Shown: positions 10,975 to 22,433, counted from the stretch's first letter. The stretch is 64,000 nucleotides of DNA from Entoloma clypeatum (GCA_963565915.1 OY751496.1:3286001-3350000); one strand, 5' to 3'. Notes: generated by a model from the sequence alone, not told the origin. A program made the numbers and translations.

Positions 10975-11674
10975 CCGCATGATGGAAGGGTCCGGCAGAC
11001 ACTGAGCCAGTAACAAGTTAAACGCTCTTGCTGTTGACAACGAGAACGTCACCTGGCTAGGTTTTTCCAATGATATCGCCACATGATTCTCTATCGCCAA
11101 CAAGTCGGTCGCTGCCAAAGCAAGACTCGAAGTCCTGAAACAAGAGAAACATACTGTTGATGAATTCTTGGATGAATTCGAAGAACTCTTGAAACTGTCA
11201 AACCTTGGCAGAGAAACTGGGAAATACATCCTAGAGAAGAACGTCAACCACAGAATCTCTGAACAAGTGGCTAGCGATGGCAAGACGTACACTGATTATG
11301 CAAAGGAGATCCGAAACAAGGGACGACAGATGGAAGGACACACACTGGTCATCTGAGGTGGCGGCGACATGCGCACCGGATTGGGTACCACTTATGGTGG
11401 TCAGGGCAAAGCCATGGAAATCGACAAAGCAGGAGTAGCCCGTTGCTACAACTGTCAACGCTTCGGTCATCTGGCTAAAGACTGTAGCGCTCCAAAGAAG
11501 AAAGATGGTCGCAAATGTTTCAACTGTGACCAAGAAGGCCATATCGCGTGCAACTGCTGCAAGCCGAAGAAGAACTCCGGAAGGATTAGGAAGGTGTCCG
11601 AGGAAGATGCCGAGAATGATGAAACCACAATCTTAGAAGCCGACGAGAAGGATTTTCCCGAAGGGTCCAATTAA
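10975..11674 (+). pseudogene. gag: E1 gag, 3' part, with two CCHC zinc knuckles
   Basis: It resumes with MMEGSG after the E3 insertion and matches E2 Gag. Stops interrupt it where E2 has Arg codons (TGA near 11087 and 11356, both CGA to TGA at CpG). The last part (11369-11674) keeps two zinc knuckles, CYNCQRFGHLAKDC and CFNCDQEGHIACNC, then an acidic tail and TAA. This is dead coding sequence. Confidence 0.85.
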
Positions 11675-14600
11675 ACAACGCTAAGTCACGACCCTTATCT
11701 ATTAAACGGACTTGCTTGCCTTGTATGACTGCAGACAATAGAACCTATGTCATCCCTGCCAAGCGAGCCGCTGTGTCGACTAAGATTGTGAAGGGAGATA
11801 AACCTCCGAAAAGATGAGAAATCAGGCTGTTAGCTCAGCTCAAAACACGACGAGGACCAAAGGTTATCCGACCTGAGGTTGATAGCGGATGTGAATGCAC
11901 ATGCATCCATCCCAGAATAGTATGCGAACAGAACCTCCCCACACGAGGAATACCACCCATAGCAATTTTAAATGCGGATGGATCACCAAATCGACAACAG
12001 AAAGTGAGCCAACTTGCCGAAGTCAAACTGGATTTGGGAGCACATCAGGAAACCATGGAAGCAATGGTACTGGACATTGGGAGAACGGACATGCTCTTGG
12101 GACGTGACTGATTGGTACACCACAACCCCACAATCAATTGGACAACCGGCGCGGTAACATTTAACCAGTGCCCAACAACATGTCGAACCAAACACTCGGA
12201 TTTCAGGATTAACCTTAATGGCCGCAAACACCGGGTTCGCATGGTTGAGGTGCGCGACAAAGATGCACCCAAAAAGTCGGATCAGAAATGGAAGCCTGGA
12301 GACCCTATTTTGGAAGCTGTCACTCCCACACCACCTCCCACAACCAAACGACCCTCATATGTTGAACGATTTGCTCATCTCTTCGAAAAAGAGAACTTTG
12401 ATAAGATCCCAAAGGAGAGGGAATGGGACCATGGTATCGAACTTACACCGGACGCACCAAAGGGGAAAGACATATCCTATGATGCAAAAGGAACAAGAGG
12501 AATTGGACGCATTCATTGACGAGGGTCTAGCAACAGGAAAGATCCGCCCGTCCAAATCCCCTTATGCCTCCCCTTGCTTCTTCATCAACAAGAAGGATGG
12601 TTCCAAACAATTGGTACAAGATTACCACATGGTCAATAAATTCACGGTCAAAGACAAGTTCCCACTCCCACGAATATCTGATCTCTTGGACGTACTGAAA
12701 GATGCGGTCTACTTCAACAAAATGGACATCATGTGGGGCTATAACAACGTCCGGATTAAGGAGGGTGATGAATGGAAAGCTGCCTTCCTCACCAGTCGAG
12801 GATTGTTCGAACCATTGGTCATGTTTTTTGGTCTTTGCAACTCCCCGGGAACATTCTCTCGAATGATGGCTAGTCTATTCCGGAACCAGATTCGCCGATG
12901 TATCTGCATGATCTACATGGATGACATCATGGTTATTGGTAAAACCAAGGAAGAACTCGCACAAAACACTGAAGAAATTCTACAGGTCCTATCAGACAAT
13001 GATTTGTTCCTAAAGGAGAAGAAGTGTTTATGGGAAGTAACAAAATGTCCTATATTGGGATATGTGGTTGGTGAGGGACGTGTTGAGATGGAAACTGAGA
13101 AGGTGGATACGATCTGAAACTGGCGAGCACCCACATCAAAAAAGGAAGTTCAGAGGTTCCTTGAATTTGCCAACTTCTATCGACGTTTTATTGAAGGATA
13201 CTCAAACATCGCAAAACCTCTCACCACGCTCACAGGCAGTACGGCATTTACTTGGGGACCAACAGAGCAACAAGCTTTTGAAGGTCTCATATGGGCAATT
13301 ACATCGGCACCAGTCTTGGCATTACCGAAACCAGAGGGACAGTTCAGGGTTGAAACCAATGCATCGGGCTATGCAATTGGAGCAGTACTCTCTCAGAAGC
13401 AAGACGACAAATGGCACCCCATCGCATTCTTGTCGCGGACCATGTCCGCAGCCGAACAGAATTACGAGATATATGACAAGGAACTCCTGGCAGTCGTGGA
13501 AGCATTAAAAGATTGGAGACACTATCTGCTCGAAGCCAGGGAATGTTTCGAAATCTTGACCAATCACAAGAACCTGGAATATTTCCGTTGTCCTCAGGAC
13601 CTGAATCAACGACAGCGACACTGGAAAATGAAGTTACAAGACTATGACTTCGAATTACGGCATGTGCCCGGCAAGACCAATGCGAAAGCAGACATCCTGT
13701 CACGCTTATCCTGGTATGAAGCGGAACTCGAACCACAGGACAGTGATCAAATGCTCAAGGAGGGACTATTCTTGAAACGGTTGGAATCAGAAGATGTGGT
13801 ACAAATGGAGATGTTCACGGAGGAACAATTCTTTGAAGGGGGTGAGACATCTGATTCCATCAAAATTGGAAACATCACAACCATCGAAAACCCATGGATC
13901 ACATGCATCAAGGCTTCGAACCGCATGGAGACAGAAGTAGCGCAGGGCCTAAAAAAGAATCCTCATTGGTATCAGCAGGAGAATGGGATCACCTATGCAG
14001 GAGAATGAGTCTATGTCCCGCCAGATCCACAATTATGACAAGAATTGATGTTCGAGTCACACGATGCACCAGTGGCTAGACATCCAGGACAGTACTGGAC
14101 ACATGAACTCCTCACTCACACCTACTGGTGGCCTACCATACTGCATGATGTGAAGAAGTACGTGAAGGGTTGCGACACTTGTCAACACAACAAGATTAAC
14201 CGACAAAAGCGACATGCTCCGCTACATCCCCATGCAGCACCAAGTCACCCATAGGAATCGCCGTCGTGGGACCAATACCAGAATCTGATGGAAAAAACGC
14301 AATTCTGGTCATCACGGATAGACATTCGAAGATGCTTCACCTCATTCCGACAACCGTGGAACTATCAGCTGAAGGATTAGCCAAGATCTATCAGGATCAG
14401 ATATGGAAGCTTCATGGGATCCCCAAGAAGATCATCAGCGGTAGGGGACTGCAGTTTGCCGCGAAGTTCATGGAGATACTCTGCCGCATGCTAGGGATCA
14501 AGAGGAACCTGTCCACCGCATACCACCCACAGACTGATGGACAGGCCGAGTGATCACATCAGGAGACGGAAGCGTTCTTACGAAACTTTGTCAACCATCT

Positions 14601-15306
14601 ACAGGATGATTGGGCTGAATGGATCGCAATCACAGAGTTCCAGTACAATGACAAAGAACATCAGGCGACGAAGCACACCCCATTCTACCTCAACTATGGT
14701 TTACATCCATGGAAGGGAGAGCTCGTGTTAGAAGATACCAATCTGGCTGCCAACGACTTTTTGAAAAACCTCAAACAGGCACGAGAAGAAGCCAATGCAG
14801 CGCTGAAACAAGCACAGAATCAGATGAAGAAGACAGTTGACACATGGCGAAGTCCGTCTTGGAACTACCACATCGGAGACAAGGTGTGGCTGGAAGGGAC
14901 TAACATCAGGACCGATCGCCCCTCAAAGAAACTCGATGCACTCCGACATGGACCATTCAAAGTCCTAGAGAAGAAAGGAGCTAGCGCGTACCTTCTTGAT
15001 CTTCTGAAGACATGGAAGATGATTCACCCTGTGTTCAACGAGACCCTGTTGTCACCATATGAAACTCCGAAGTACGCCATCCAGAAAAAGAAACCAGCCC
15101 CTGATCCGATCATCGTCGAAGGACGAGAAGAGTACCATGTGTCTACGATCCTAGACTCTCAAAAGTTCCGCGGAAAGATCCAGTACCTCGTCCAGTGGGA
15201 AGGATATGGTCCAGAAGAGAACACATGGGAACCTCGAGCTAATGTTCAGAACGCTCAAGATTTGATCCATGATTTCCATCGGCAGAACCTGTCTCGCCCA
15301 CGATAA
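11675..15306 (+). pseudogene. pol: E1 pol: protease, RT, RNase H, integrase, chromodomain (decayed)
   Basis: Homologous along its length to the intact E2 pol. The protease DSGC motif (near 11880) is intact here, and the Arg codon before it is CGA, where E2 has TGA. RT keeps YMDD near 12915, followed by the RNase H segment [14 protein letters not shown] (Asp to Asn at the first acidic position). The integrase has HPGQYWTHELL, an altered catalytic segment (SGRGLQF for SDRGPQF) and TDGQAE. The chromodomain keeps [17 protein letters not shown]. At least six stops or frameshifts break it (near 12110, 13117, 14007, 14036, 14250, 14551). Most stops are C-to-T or G-to-A changes relative to E2. Confidence 0.88.
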
Positions 15307-15440
15307 AAGACAGCTCTCGGAATCCATGACAAGTATTGACCTCATCAGTCAACCACACACTGAGTTCCCCGCTCTAGTCCTTTTCCCTGCCCAATATAGC
15401 CTCCCCCTTCTTCTTCTATCTCTCAACCATCCTCGCTGCC

Positions 15441-15812
15441 ATGTCCAACACCACCGTTACCTCCACCTCCACCACCAACATCAACCCCGCCATTGCCGCC
15501 CTCATGAACAAAGCACTCTCCATGAGAGACCAAATCCATGCCCTCAAAACTTCCCTTGCCGACCTCCTCCATCGCCAGATGCATGTCCGGCTTCACTCGC
15601 TGTCCAACCTACCCATTGCCCCGAGTCCCGAGGAAAAACAAATTCTCAGAAATTACACCAGCACCCTCATGATCGAGAATCGACATATTCGACTGGCTAT
15701 CAAAGGCCTCGAACTCGCTGTAGCCATCAATGAGGAGTTGATATATGATTGGAGCCTCAAGGAAAGTCCGAACTGGTCCGATCCCGGCAACAACGAGGGA
15801 TGGGGACAGTGA
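15441..15812 (+). CDS. E1 ORF3, 123-aa accessory protein after pol
   Basis: ATG 15441; the frame ends 2 bases before the E2 insertion. The protein has a Thr/Ser/Asn-rich start, then a helical stretch with MRDQIHALKTSLADLLHRQM and a second helix (ENRHIRLAIKGLELAVAINE), ending in acidic, Trp-rich DPGNNEGWGQ. A homologous ORF sits at the same place in E2 (21620-21988), and a relic lies at 58320-58620. Its function is unknown. The position after integrase corresponds to env in retroviruses, but no signal peptide or membrane segment is seen, so an envelope role is unlikely. Confidence 0.7.
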   Translation: MSNTTVTSTSTTNINPAIAALMNKALSMRDQIHALKTSLADLLHRQMHVRLHSLSNLPIAPSPEEKQILRNYTSTLMIENRHIRLAIKGLELAVAINEELIYDWSLKESPNWSDPGNNEGWGQ

Positions 15813-15813
15813 C

Positions 15814-16183
15814 TGTTACGGACTAACGACTACGGACGTATACGCTTACTTTTTCACTTTTACTCATCGGCCCCCGCTTACACATATCATATTATACTTT
15901 ATTCCCTTTAGTATACTTCGCTCCCGCGCTGACTCGCCTTCCGCAGCTGTCTGACTCATTCCGCAGTCAGCTTACTCATTAGTGCATAGCCTTCCGCAGT
16001 CGCCTTACTCATGCGCACTGCCTTCCGCAGTTACTGACTCATTCGCTACCGCTCATAGTCAGTACTATATAAACCTCATATACCATAGCTACATTCCTTA
16101 GATTTAGCAATCACATTGCTCTTCGCCTTTCCATCTTCCTGCATACTCTGCCCGAACCTTGGAACGGTTTGTTACGCATAACA
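15814..16183 (+). repeat. E2 5' LTR
   Basis: 370 bp, TGTTACGG...GCATAACA. The U3 part carries several copies of a CTTCCGCAGT-(N)n-ACTCAT unit, including TGACTCA at 15952-15958 and 16035-16041, the consensus for Gcn4/AP-1-type bZIP factors. The TATA box TATATAA is at 16066-16072. The predicted RNA start is near 16097-16100. Confidence 0.95.
16066..16072 (+). promoter_or_regulatory. E2 LTR TATA box
   Basis: TATATAA, 34 nt before the AGATTTAGCAA word (16100-16110) that pairs with the primer-binding site, consistent with the transcript starting at that word. Confidence 0.7.
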
Positions 16184-16185
16184 AG

Positions 16186-16196
16186 TTGCTAAATCT
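16186..16196 (+). other. E2 primer-binding site, self-priming type
   Basis: TTGCTAAATCT begins 2 nt after the LTR end and is exactly complementary to 16100-16110 within the LTR. A further partly complementary stretch (GCGAAGAGAGCAA against TTGCTCTTCGC) lies next to it and could extend the hairpin, as known for Tf1. Confidence 0.8.
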
Positions 16197-16336
16197 CGTT
16201 AGGTTCGCCCAGAGCGAAGAGAGCAACTACCAGACGAGTCAAGACGTCGCGCTTCTTTGAAGACTTCACCAGTAACCCATTCAGCACGCCAGAAGCCCGA
16301 CAGGAGGAGCTAAGTCCTCGAGACAGTATCGATTTT

Positions 16337-16972
16337 ACGCTTATCCAGCAGTACATCGAATCGGAGATCCGTCGCATCCTACAGCAGGTGCTTGATGAAG
16401 AACTAGACAACGACGAGCATCGCCCCCACGGCGAGATAGCAGAGAGCATCCATCTTGCTCAGCAACACCAGATCGCGCGTTACAACGCCCGACAGAACGA
16501 ACTCGAAAGCTTTCGCGTTCAAGAAGGACCTCAGACAGGTCGGATCACAGAGATCAGAGAGTTTATCGGTGTCCAGACAACCGTTATCAGAAGATTGATT
16601 AGGACGCTCACATCGAGACGTCCCAGAGCCGCATCACCACGTCTTACTCGAAGCAGCAGATCTACGCCCACTTCACCACCGACGAGCAACAGACCGAGTA
16701 CAACCGTTGGGCACGAAACGAGAGACTCGACCCCTTCTCGCGACCAACAGACGCGCAGGAACAGAGATTCCTTAGAGATCTACAGAGGAAATACCCCGAA
16801 CGTTTTGCCACCAATTCCGCCGACGAGTCCCCTGACGAATTTACTTTTGACTCCGCGCAGTCAGATACCGAACAGACGCCTAGAACAGGGACTAATTTTC
16901 AACCCCTACCTGTATCCCGAACCCCATCTTCATCCCAACAATCCGACACCTCTCCTACTCCGCAGGTTCTAG
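16337..16972 (+). CDS. E2 ORFa, frame overlapping gag, no ATG
   Basis: Homologous to the E1 ORFa (coiled-coil-like start, basic Ser/Pro-rich end), with ACG at 16337-16339 where E1 has ATG. The frame is open from just behind the primer site (after TAA near 16190) to the stop at 16970-16972. The next Gag ATG is at 16975. It overlaps the gag frame for over 300 nt. Both E1 starting ATGs (ORFa and gag) are ACG here, so either E2 uses non-AUG starts or the -1 relation between the frames matters. Confidence 0.45.
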   Translation, partial: TLIQQYIESEIRRILQQVLDEELDNDEHRPHGEIAESIHLAQQHQIARYNARQNELESFRVQEGPQTGRITEIREFIGVQTTVIRRLIRTLTSRRPRAASPRLTRSSRSTPTSPPTSNRPSTTVGHETRDSTPSRDQQTRRNRDSLEIYRGNTPNVLPPIPPTSPLTNLLLTPRSQIPNRRLEQGLIFNPYLYPEPHLHPNNPTPLLLRRF

Positions 16973-16974
16973 AC

Positions 16975-17844
16975 ATGGCAGAAGCACCGACAGTACAAAC
17001 AATGGATACATCCAAGATCATCAAAGATCCTGGGATGTTCAAAGACAGACACACCTTCGACGAGTGGTGGAAAGCCACCAAATTATACATCAGGTTCCAG
17101 AAGGGCCTGTCCGACGATCAGAAGATTCTTGCGGTGTTATCCCGCATGATGGAAGGGTCCGGTAAACACTGGGCCAGCAACAAGTTAGACGACCTTGCCA
17201 CCGATGGCGAGAACATCACCTGGTTAGGATTCTCAGACGACATCGCTACGCGATTCTCTATTGCCAACAAGTCGGCAGCGGCCAAGGCGAAACTCGAAGT
17301 CCTGAAACAAGAGAAACGCACCATCGACGAATTCTTGGACGAATTCGAAGAGATCTTGAAGCTGTCAAACCTTGGCGAAGAAACTGGGAAATACATCCTG
17401 GAAAAGAACGTCAACCGCAGAATTTCTGAACAAGTGGCTAGCGATGGCAAGACGTACACTGATTACGCAAAGGAGATCAGAAACAAGGGACGACAGATGG
17501 AGGGACATGCATTAGTCATCCGAGGGGGTGGCGACACACGCACCGGATCGGGTACCACTTATGGTGGTCAAGGCAAAGCCATGGAGATCGACAAAGCAGG
17601 AGTAGCCCGTTGCTACAACTGTCAGCGCTTTGGTCACCTTGCCAAAGACTGCAAAGCCCCAAAGAAGAAAGATGGTCGTAAGTGTTTCAACTGCGACCAA
17701 GAAGGATATATCGCGCGCAACTGCCGCAAGCTGAAGAAGAACTCGGGAAAGATTAGGAAGGTGTCTGATGGAGATACCGATGATGACGATGAAACCATCA
17801 CCATAGAGACTGATGAGAAGGATTTTCCCGAAGGGTCCGATTAA
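16975..17844 (+). CDS. gag: E2 Gag with two CCHC zinc knuckles
   Basis: 289 aa from ATG 16975; the frame is open upstream to TAG at 16600-16602, and the E1 counterpart begins at the codon matching ACG 16639. The capsid-like region covers roughly residues 15-175 (EWWKATKLYIRFQKGLSDDQ, TRFSIANKSAAAKAKLEVLK). Knuckles are CYNCQRFGHLAKDC and CFNCDQEGYIARNC; in the second the expected His is Tyr. An acidic tail precedes TAA 17842-17844. The pol frame opens in the -1 frame across this stop. Gag forms the particle and binds RNA. Confidence 0.88.
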   Translation: MAEAPTVQTMDTSKIIKDPGMFKDRHTFDEWWKATKLYIRFQKGLSDDQKILAVLSRMMEGSGKHWASNKLDDLATDGENITWLGFSDDIATRFSIANKSAAAKAKLEVLKQEKRTIDEFLDEFEEILKLSNLGEETGKYILEKNVNRRISEQVASDGKTYTDYAKEIRNKGRQMEGHALVIRGGGDTRTGSGTTYGGQGKAMEIDKAGVARCYNCQRFGHLAKDCKAPKKKDGRKCFNCDQEGYIARNCRKLKKNSGKIRKVSDGDTDDDDETITIETDEKDFPEGSD

Positions 17845-20800
17845 ACGACGCTAAGTCGCGAACCTTATCCATTAAACGAACTCGCTTGCCTGGTGCAACT
17901 ACAGACAATATAACTTATGTTATCCCTGCAAAGCGAGCCGTTGCGTCAACTAAGATTGTCAAGGGAGATAAACCTCCGAAACGACGAGAGATCAAGCTAC
18001 AAGCTCAGATCAAAACACGACGAGGACCAAAGGCCATTTGACCCGAGGTTGATAGCGGATGTGAACGCACATGTATCCATCCCAGAATAGTACGCGAACA
18101 GAACCTTCCCACACGAGGAATGAAGCCCATATCAATCCTAAATGCGGATGGATCGCCGAACCGACAACAGAAAGCAGAAAAACTTGCCGAAGTCAAGCTG
18201 GACTTAGGAACACATCAGGAAACCATGGAAGCAATGGTATTGGACATTGGGAGAACAGACATGCTTTTGGGACATGACTGGTTGGTGCACCACAACCCCA
18301 CAATCAACTGGACGACCGGCGCTGTAACATTCAACCGATGCCCATCAACATGTCAAACCAAACACTCGGATTTCAGGGTTAACCTTAATGGTCGCAAACA
18401 TCGGGTTCGCATGGTGGAAGTACGAGACAAGGACGCGCCCAAGAAATCGGATCAGAAATGGAAGCCCGGAGACCCCATATTGGAAGCAGTTACTCCCACA
18501 CCACCTCCCACAACCAAACGACCCTCATACATTGAACGTTTTGCCCATCTCTTTGAAAAAGAAAACTTTGACAAGATCCCAAAGGAAAGAGAATGGGACC
18601 ACGGCATCGAACTTACACCGGACGCACCAAAGGAGCTAGGAGGAAACACGTACCCTATGACCCAAAAGGAGCAAGAAGAACTGGACGAATTCATCGATGA
18701 AGGCCTGGCAACCGGAAAGATCCGACCGTCCAAATCCCCTTATGCATCACCCTGCTTCTTCATTAACAAGAAAGACGGTTCCAAACGATTGGTACAGGAT
18801 TATCGCACGGTCAATAAATTCACGGTTAAGGACAAATTCCCACTCCCACGCATCAACGACCTCTTGGATGTATTGAAGGACGCAGTCTACTTCAACAAAA
18901 TGGACATCATGTGGGGATACAATAACGTGCGGATCAAGAAGGGTGACGAATGGAAAGCCGCCTTCCTGACCAGCCGAGGATTGTTTGAACCATTGGTCAT
19001 GTTTTTCGGTCTCTGCAACTCCCCGGGAACGTTCTCTCGGATGATGGCCAGCCTATTCAGGGATCAGATCCGTCGGCGCATCTGTGTGATTTACATGGAT
19101 GACATAGTGGTTATTGGTAAAACCAAGGAAGAACTCGCCCGGAACACCGAAGAGATCTTGCAGATTCTGTCAGACAATGACCTGTTCCTAAAGGAGAAGA
19201 AGTGTCTTTGGGAAGTAACGAAATGCCCCATATTGGGATATGTCGTTGGAGAAGGACGTGTTGAGATGGAAACTGAAAAGGTGGACACAATCCGGAACTG
19301 GCGAGTACCCACATCAAAAAAGGAAGTCCAGAAGTTCCTGGGATTTGCCAATTTTTATCGACGCTTTATTGAAGGATACTCGAACATTGCAAAGCCACTC
19401 ACAACACTTACGGGAAACACAGCATTCACGTGGGGACCAACAGCGCAAGAAGCATTTGAAGGTCTCATACGGGCAATCACGACGGCACCAGTCTTGGCAT
19501 TGCCAAAACCGGACGGACAGTTCAGGGTTGAAACCGATGCATCGGGTTATGCGATTGGGGCGGTACTTTCACAGAAACAAGACGACAAGTGGCATCCTAT
19601 CGCGTTCTTGTCGCGGACCATGTCCGCGGCCGAACAGAATTACGAGATATATGACAAGGAACTCTTGGCAGTCATGGAAGCACTGAAGGACTGGCGACAT
19701 TATCTACTTGAAGCCAAGGAGCGTTTCGAGATCTTAACCGATCACAAAAACCTGGAGTATTTCCGGCGCCCTCAGGACCTAAACCAACGACAGAGGCGCT
19801 GGAAGATGAAGTTACAAGACTATGACTTCGAATTGCGACATGTACCTGGGAAGACAAACGCGAAAGCAGACATCCTGTCACGCTTACCCTGGTATGAGAC
19901 GGAACTCGAGCCGCAGGACAGCGACCAAATGCTCAAGGAGGGGCTATTTTTGAAACGATTGGAATCAGAAGATGTGATACAAATGGAGATGTTCACGGAG
20001 GAACAATTCTTTGAAGGGGGTGAAACATCTGATTCCATCAAAATTGGAAACATCACAACCATCGAAAACCCATGGATCGCACGCATCAAGGCCTCGAATC
20101 GCATGGAGACAGAAGTAACCCAGGGTCTGAAGAAGAATCCTCACTGGTACCAGCAGGAAAATGGCATCACCTACGCAGGAGAACGAGTCTATGTTCCACC
20201 AGACCCACAATTGCGCCAAGAACTGATGTTTGAAGCGCACGACGCACCAGTGGCAGGACATCCAGGACAATATCGAACACATGAACTCCTCACTCGCACC
20301 TACTGGTGGCCCACCATCCTACATGACGTAAAGAAGTATGTGAAAGGTTGTGACACCTGTCAACGTAACAAGATCAGCCGCCAAAGGAGACACGCCCCTC
20401 TACACCCTAACGCCGCGCCAAGTCAACCATGGGAAGACATAGGGATTGACGTCGTGGGACCGATACCAGAATCTGATGGGAAGAACGCAATTCTGGTCAT
20501 CACGGACAGACATTCAAAGATGCTTCATCTCATCCCGACAACCGTGGAACTATCGGCTGAAGGATTAGCCAAGATCTATCGGGACCAGATATGGAAGCTT
20601 CATGGGATCCCCAAGAAGATCATCAGCGATAGGGGACCACAGTTCGCTGCGAAGTTCATGGAGATACTCTGCCGCATGTTGGGGATCAAGAGGAACCTGT
20701 CCACCGCGTACCACCCACAGACTGATGGACAGGCCGAGCGATCGCATCAGGAAACAGAAGCATTCTTACGAAACTTTGTCAACCATCTGCAGGATGATTG

Positions 20801-21494
20801 GGCGGAATGGATCGCAATCGCAGAGTTCCAGTACAATGACAAAGAGCACCAGGCAACGAAGCACACCCCATTCTACCTCAACTACGGTTTACATCCGTGG
20901 AAGGGAGAACTCGTGTTAGAGGATACCAATCCGGCTGCCAACGACTTCTTGGAAAAACTCAAACAGGCACGAGAAGAAGCCAATGCTGCGCTGAAACAAG
21001 CACAGGATCAGATGAAGAAGACAGTTGACACACGGCGAAGTCCGTCTCGGGACTACCGCATCGGAGACAAGGTGTGGCTGGAAGGAACTAACATCAGGAC
21101 CAATCGACCCTCAAAGAAACTTGATGCACTCCGACATGGACCATTCAAAGTCCTAGAGAAGAAAGGAGCTAGCGCGTACCTTCTTGATCTTCCGAAGACT
21201 TGGAAGATGATTCACCCTGTGTTCAACGAGACCCTGTTGTCACCATATGAAACTCCGAAGTACGCCATCCAGAAAAAGAAACCAGCCCCTGATCCGATCA
21301 TCGTCGAAGGACGAGAAGAGTACCATGTGTCTATAATCCTGGACTCTCGAAAGTTCCGCGGAAAGATCCAGTACCTCGTCCAATGGGAAGGATATGGCCC
21401 AGAAGAGAACACATGGGAACCGCGAGCTAATGTTCAGAACGCTCAAGATTTGATCCGTGATTTCCATCGGCAGAACCCGTCGCGTCCACGATAA
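17841..21494 (+). CDS. pol: E2 Pol: protease, RT, RNase H, integrase, chromodomain; one premature TGA
   Basis: The pol frame (-1 to gag) is open from the end of gag to a single TGA at 18039-18041 (CGA in E1), just before the protease active site DSGC. It continues as a 1124-aa frame from ATG 18120. In that numbering: RT near 200-360 with YMDD at about 325-328; RNase H with [22 protein letters not shown] and [10 protein letters not shown]; integrase HHCC zinc finger near 700-750; catalytic D (IGIDVVGP, about 774), D (SDRGPQF, about 835) and E (DGQAERSHQ, about 871); chromodomain from about 1067 ([20 protein letters not shown]) that in relatives targets integration to heterochromatin marks. The insertion is recent, so the TGA may be new, suppressible, or a read error. 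Confidence 0.92.
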
Positions 21495-21619
21495 AAGACA
21501 CCCGTTGAAAGCAGCCAACAACATCAACCTCATCAGTCAAAAAACCCACCGAGTTCCCCGCTCCGTCTTCAAATATAGCTACTCCATTCTTCCTCTATTT
21601 TTCCAACATCCTCCGCACC

Positions 21620-21988
21620 ATGTCCAACATCACCGCCGCCTCCACCGATGCTTCCGATATCAACCCCACCATCACCACCCTCATCGGCGAAGCGCTCTCC
21701 ATGCGTGACCAGATCCATGCGCTCGAAACCTCCGTCGCCGACATCCTCCACCGGCAGATGCATATCCGCCTTCATACCCTCTCCGATTTACCAACCGCCC
21801 CCACCGCTGAGGAGAAACTCATCCTCAAAAACTATACCAACACCCTTGCTGTTGAGAATCGACGCCTTCGCCTCGCCGTTCGAGGTTTAGAGTTTGCCAC
21901 AGCGGTAAACGATGAACTGATAAAGGATTGGGGTAACCGAGTTGACCCTGCCTGGGCCGATCCAAATGGCAACGACGGATGGGAGTAG
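21620..21988 (+). CDS. E2 ORF3, 122-aa accessory protein
   Basis: ATG 21620. Homologue of E1 ORF3, with a common core MRDQIHALETSVADILHRQM, then LRLAVRGLEFA and an acidic WADPNGNDGWE end. The helical, heptad-like pattern suggests a coiled coil; no signal peptide or membrane segment. It is separated from pol by about 125 bp, which include a promoter-like stretch (atatagctac near 21574). Retention in three copies of this family argues that it is a real element gene. Function unknown. Confidence 0.75.
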   Translation: MSNITAASTDASDINPTITTLIGEALSMRDQIHALETSVADILHRQMHIRLHTLSDLPTAPTAEEKLILKNYTNTLAVENRRLRLAVRGLEFATAVNDELIKDWGNRVDPAWADPNGNDGWE

Positions 21989-22012
21989 GTAGTCTGTGAG
22001 GACACAGACCTT

Positions 22013-22023
22013 GAGGAGGGGAA
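22013..22023 (+). other. E2 polypurine tract
   Basis: GAGGAGGGGAA directly before the 3' LTR, the expected primer for plus-strand DNA synthesis. Confidence 0.8.
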
Positions 22024-22025
22024 CA

Positions 22026-22395
22026 TGTTACGGACTAACGACTACGGACGTATACGCTTACTTTTTCACTTTTACTCATCGGCCCCCGCTTACACATATC
22101 ATATTATACTTTATTCCCTTTAGTATACTTCGCTCCCACGCTGACTCGCCTTCCGCAGCTGTCTGACTCATTCCGCAGTCAGCTTACTCATTAGTGCATA
22201 GCCTTCCGCAGTCGCCTTACTCATGCGCACTGCCTTCCGCAGTTACTGACTCATTCGCTACCGCTCATAGTCAGTACTATATAAACCTCATATACCATAG
22301 CTACATTCCTTAGATTTAGCAATCACATTGCTCTTCGCCTTTCCATCTTCCTGCATACTCTGCCCGAACCTTGGAACGGTTTGTTACGCATAACA
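22026..22395 (+). repeat. E2 3' LTR
   Basis: 370 bp, matching the 5' LTR with one visible difference. It is followed by target duplication GTGAC (22396-22400) and then by the interrupted E1 sequence (GTGACTCTGTGAGGACACAG). Confidence 0.95.
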
Positions 22396-22433
22396 GTGAC
22401 TCTGTGAGGACACAGAGCTTGGAGAGGGGAACA

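Larger units (their letters stand above)
15814..22395 (+). mobile_element. E2: young, nearly intact Ty3/gypsy chromovirus
   Basis: 6582 bp, with two 370-bp LTRs (15814-16183, 22026-22395) that differ at one base that I can see (cgctcccGcg / cgctcccAcg), and a perfect 5-bp target duplication GTGAC (15809-15813, 22396-22400). It is inserted between ORF3 and the 3' LTR of E1. Order: LTR, self-priming site, ORFa, gag, pol (1124 aa after a single premature TGA), ORF3, polypurine tract, LTR. The chromodomain at the pol C-terminus places it in the chromovirus branch. Confidence 0.95.

Noticed and set aside
12218..13117. Separate RT gene in E1
   Set aside because: It is a stop-delimited piece of the single decayed pol (11675-15306), not an independent gene.
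15441..15812. Envelope gene in E1/E2 ORF3
   Set aside because: No signal peptide, transmembrane segment or glycosylation-rich ectodomain; only the position resembles env.
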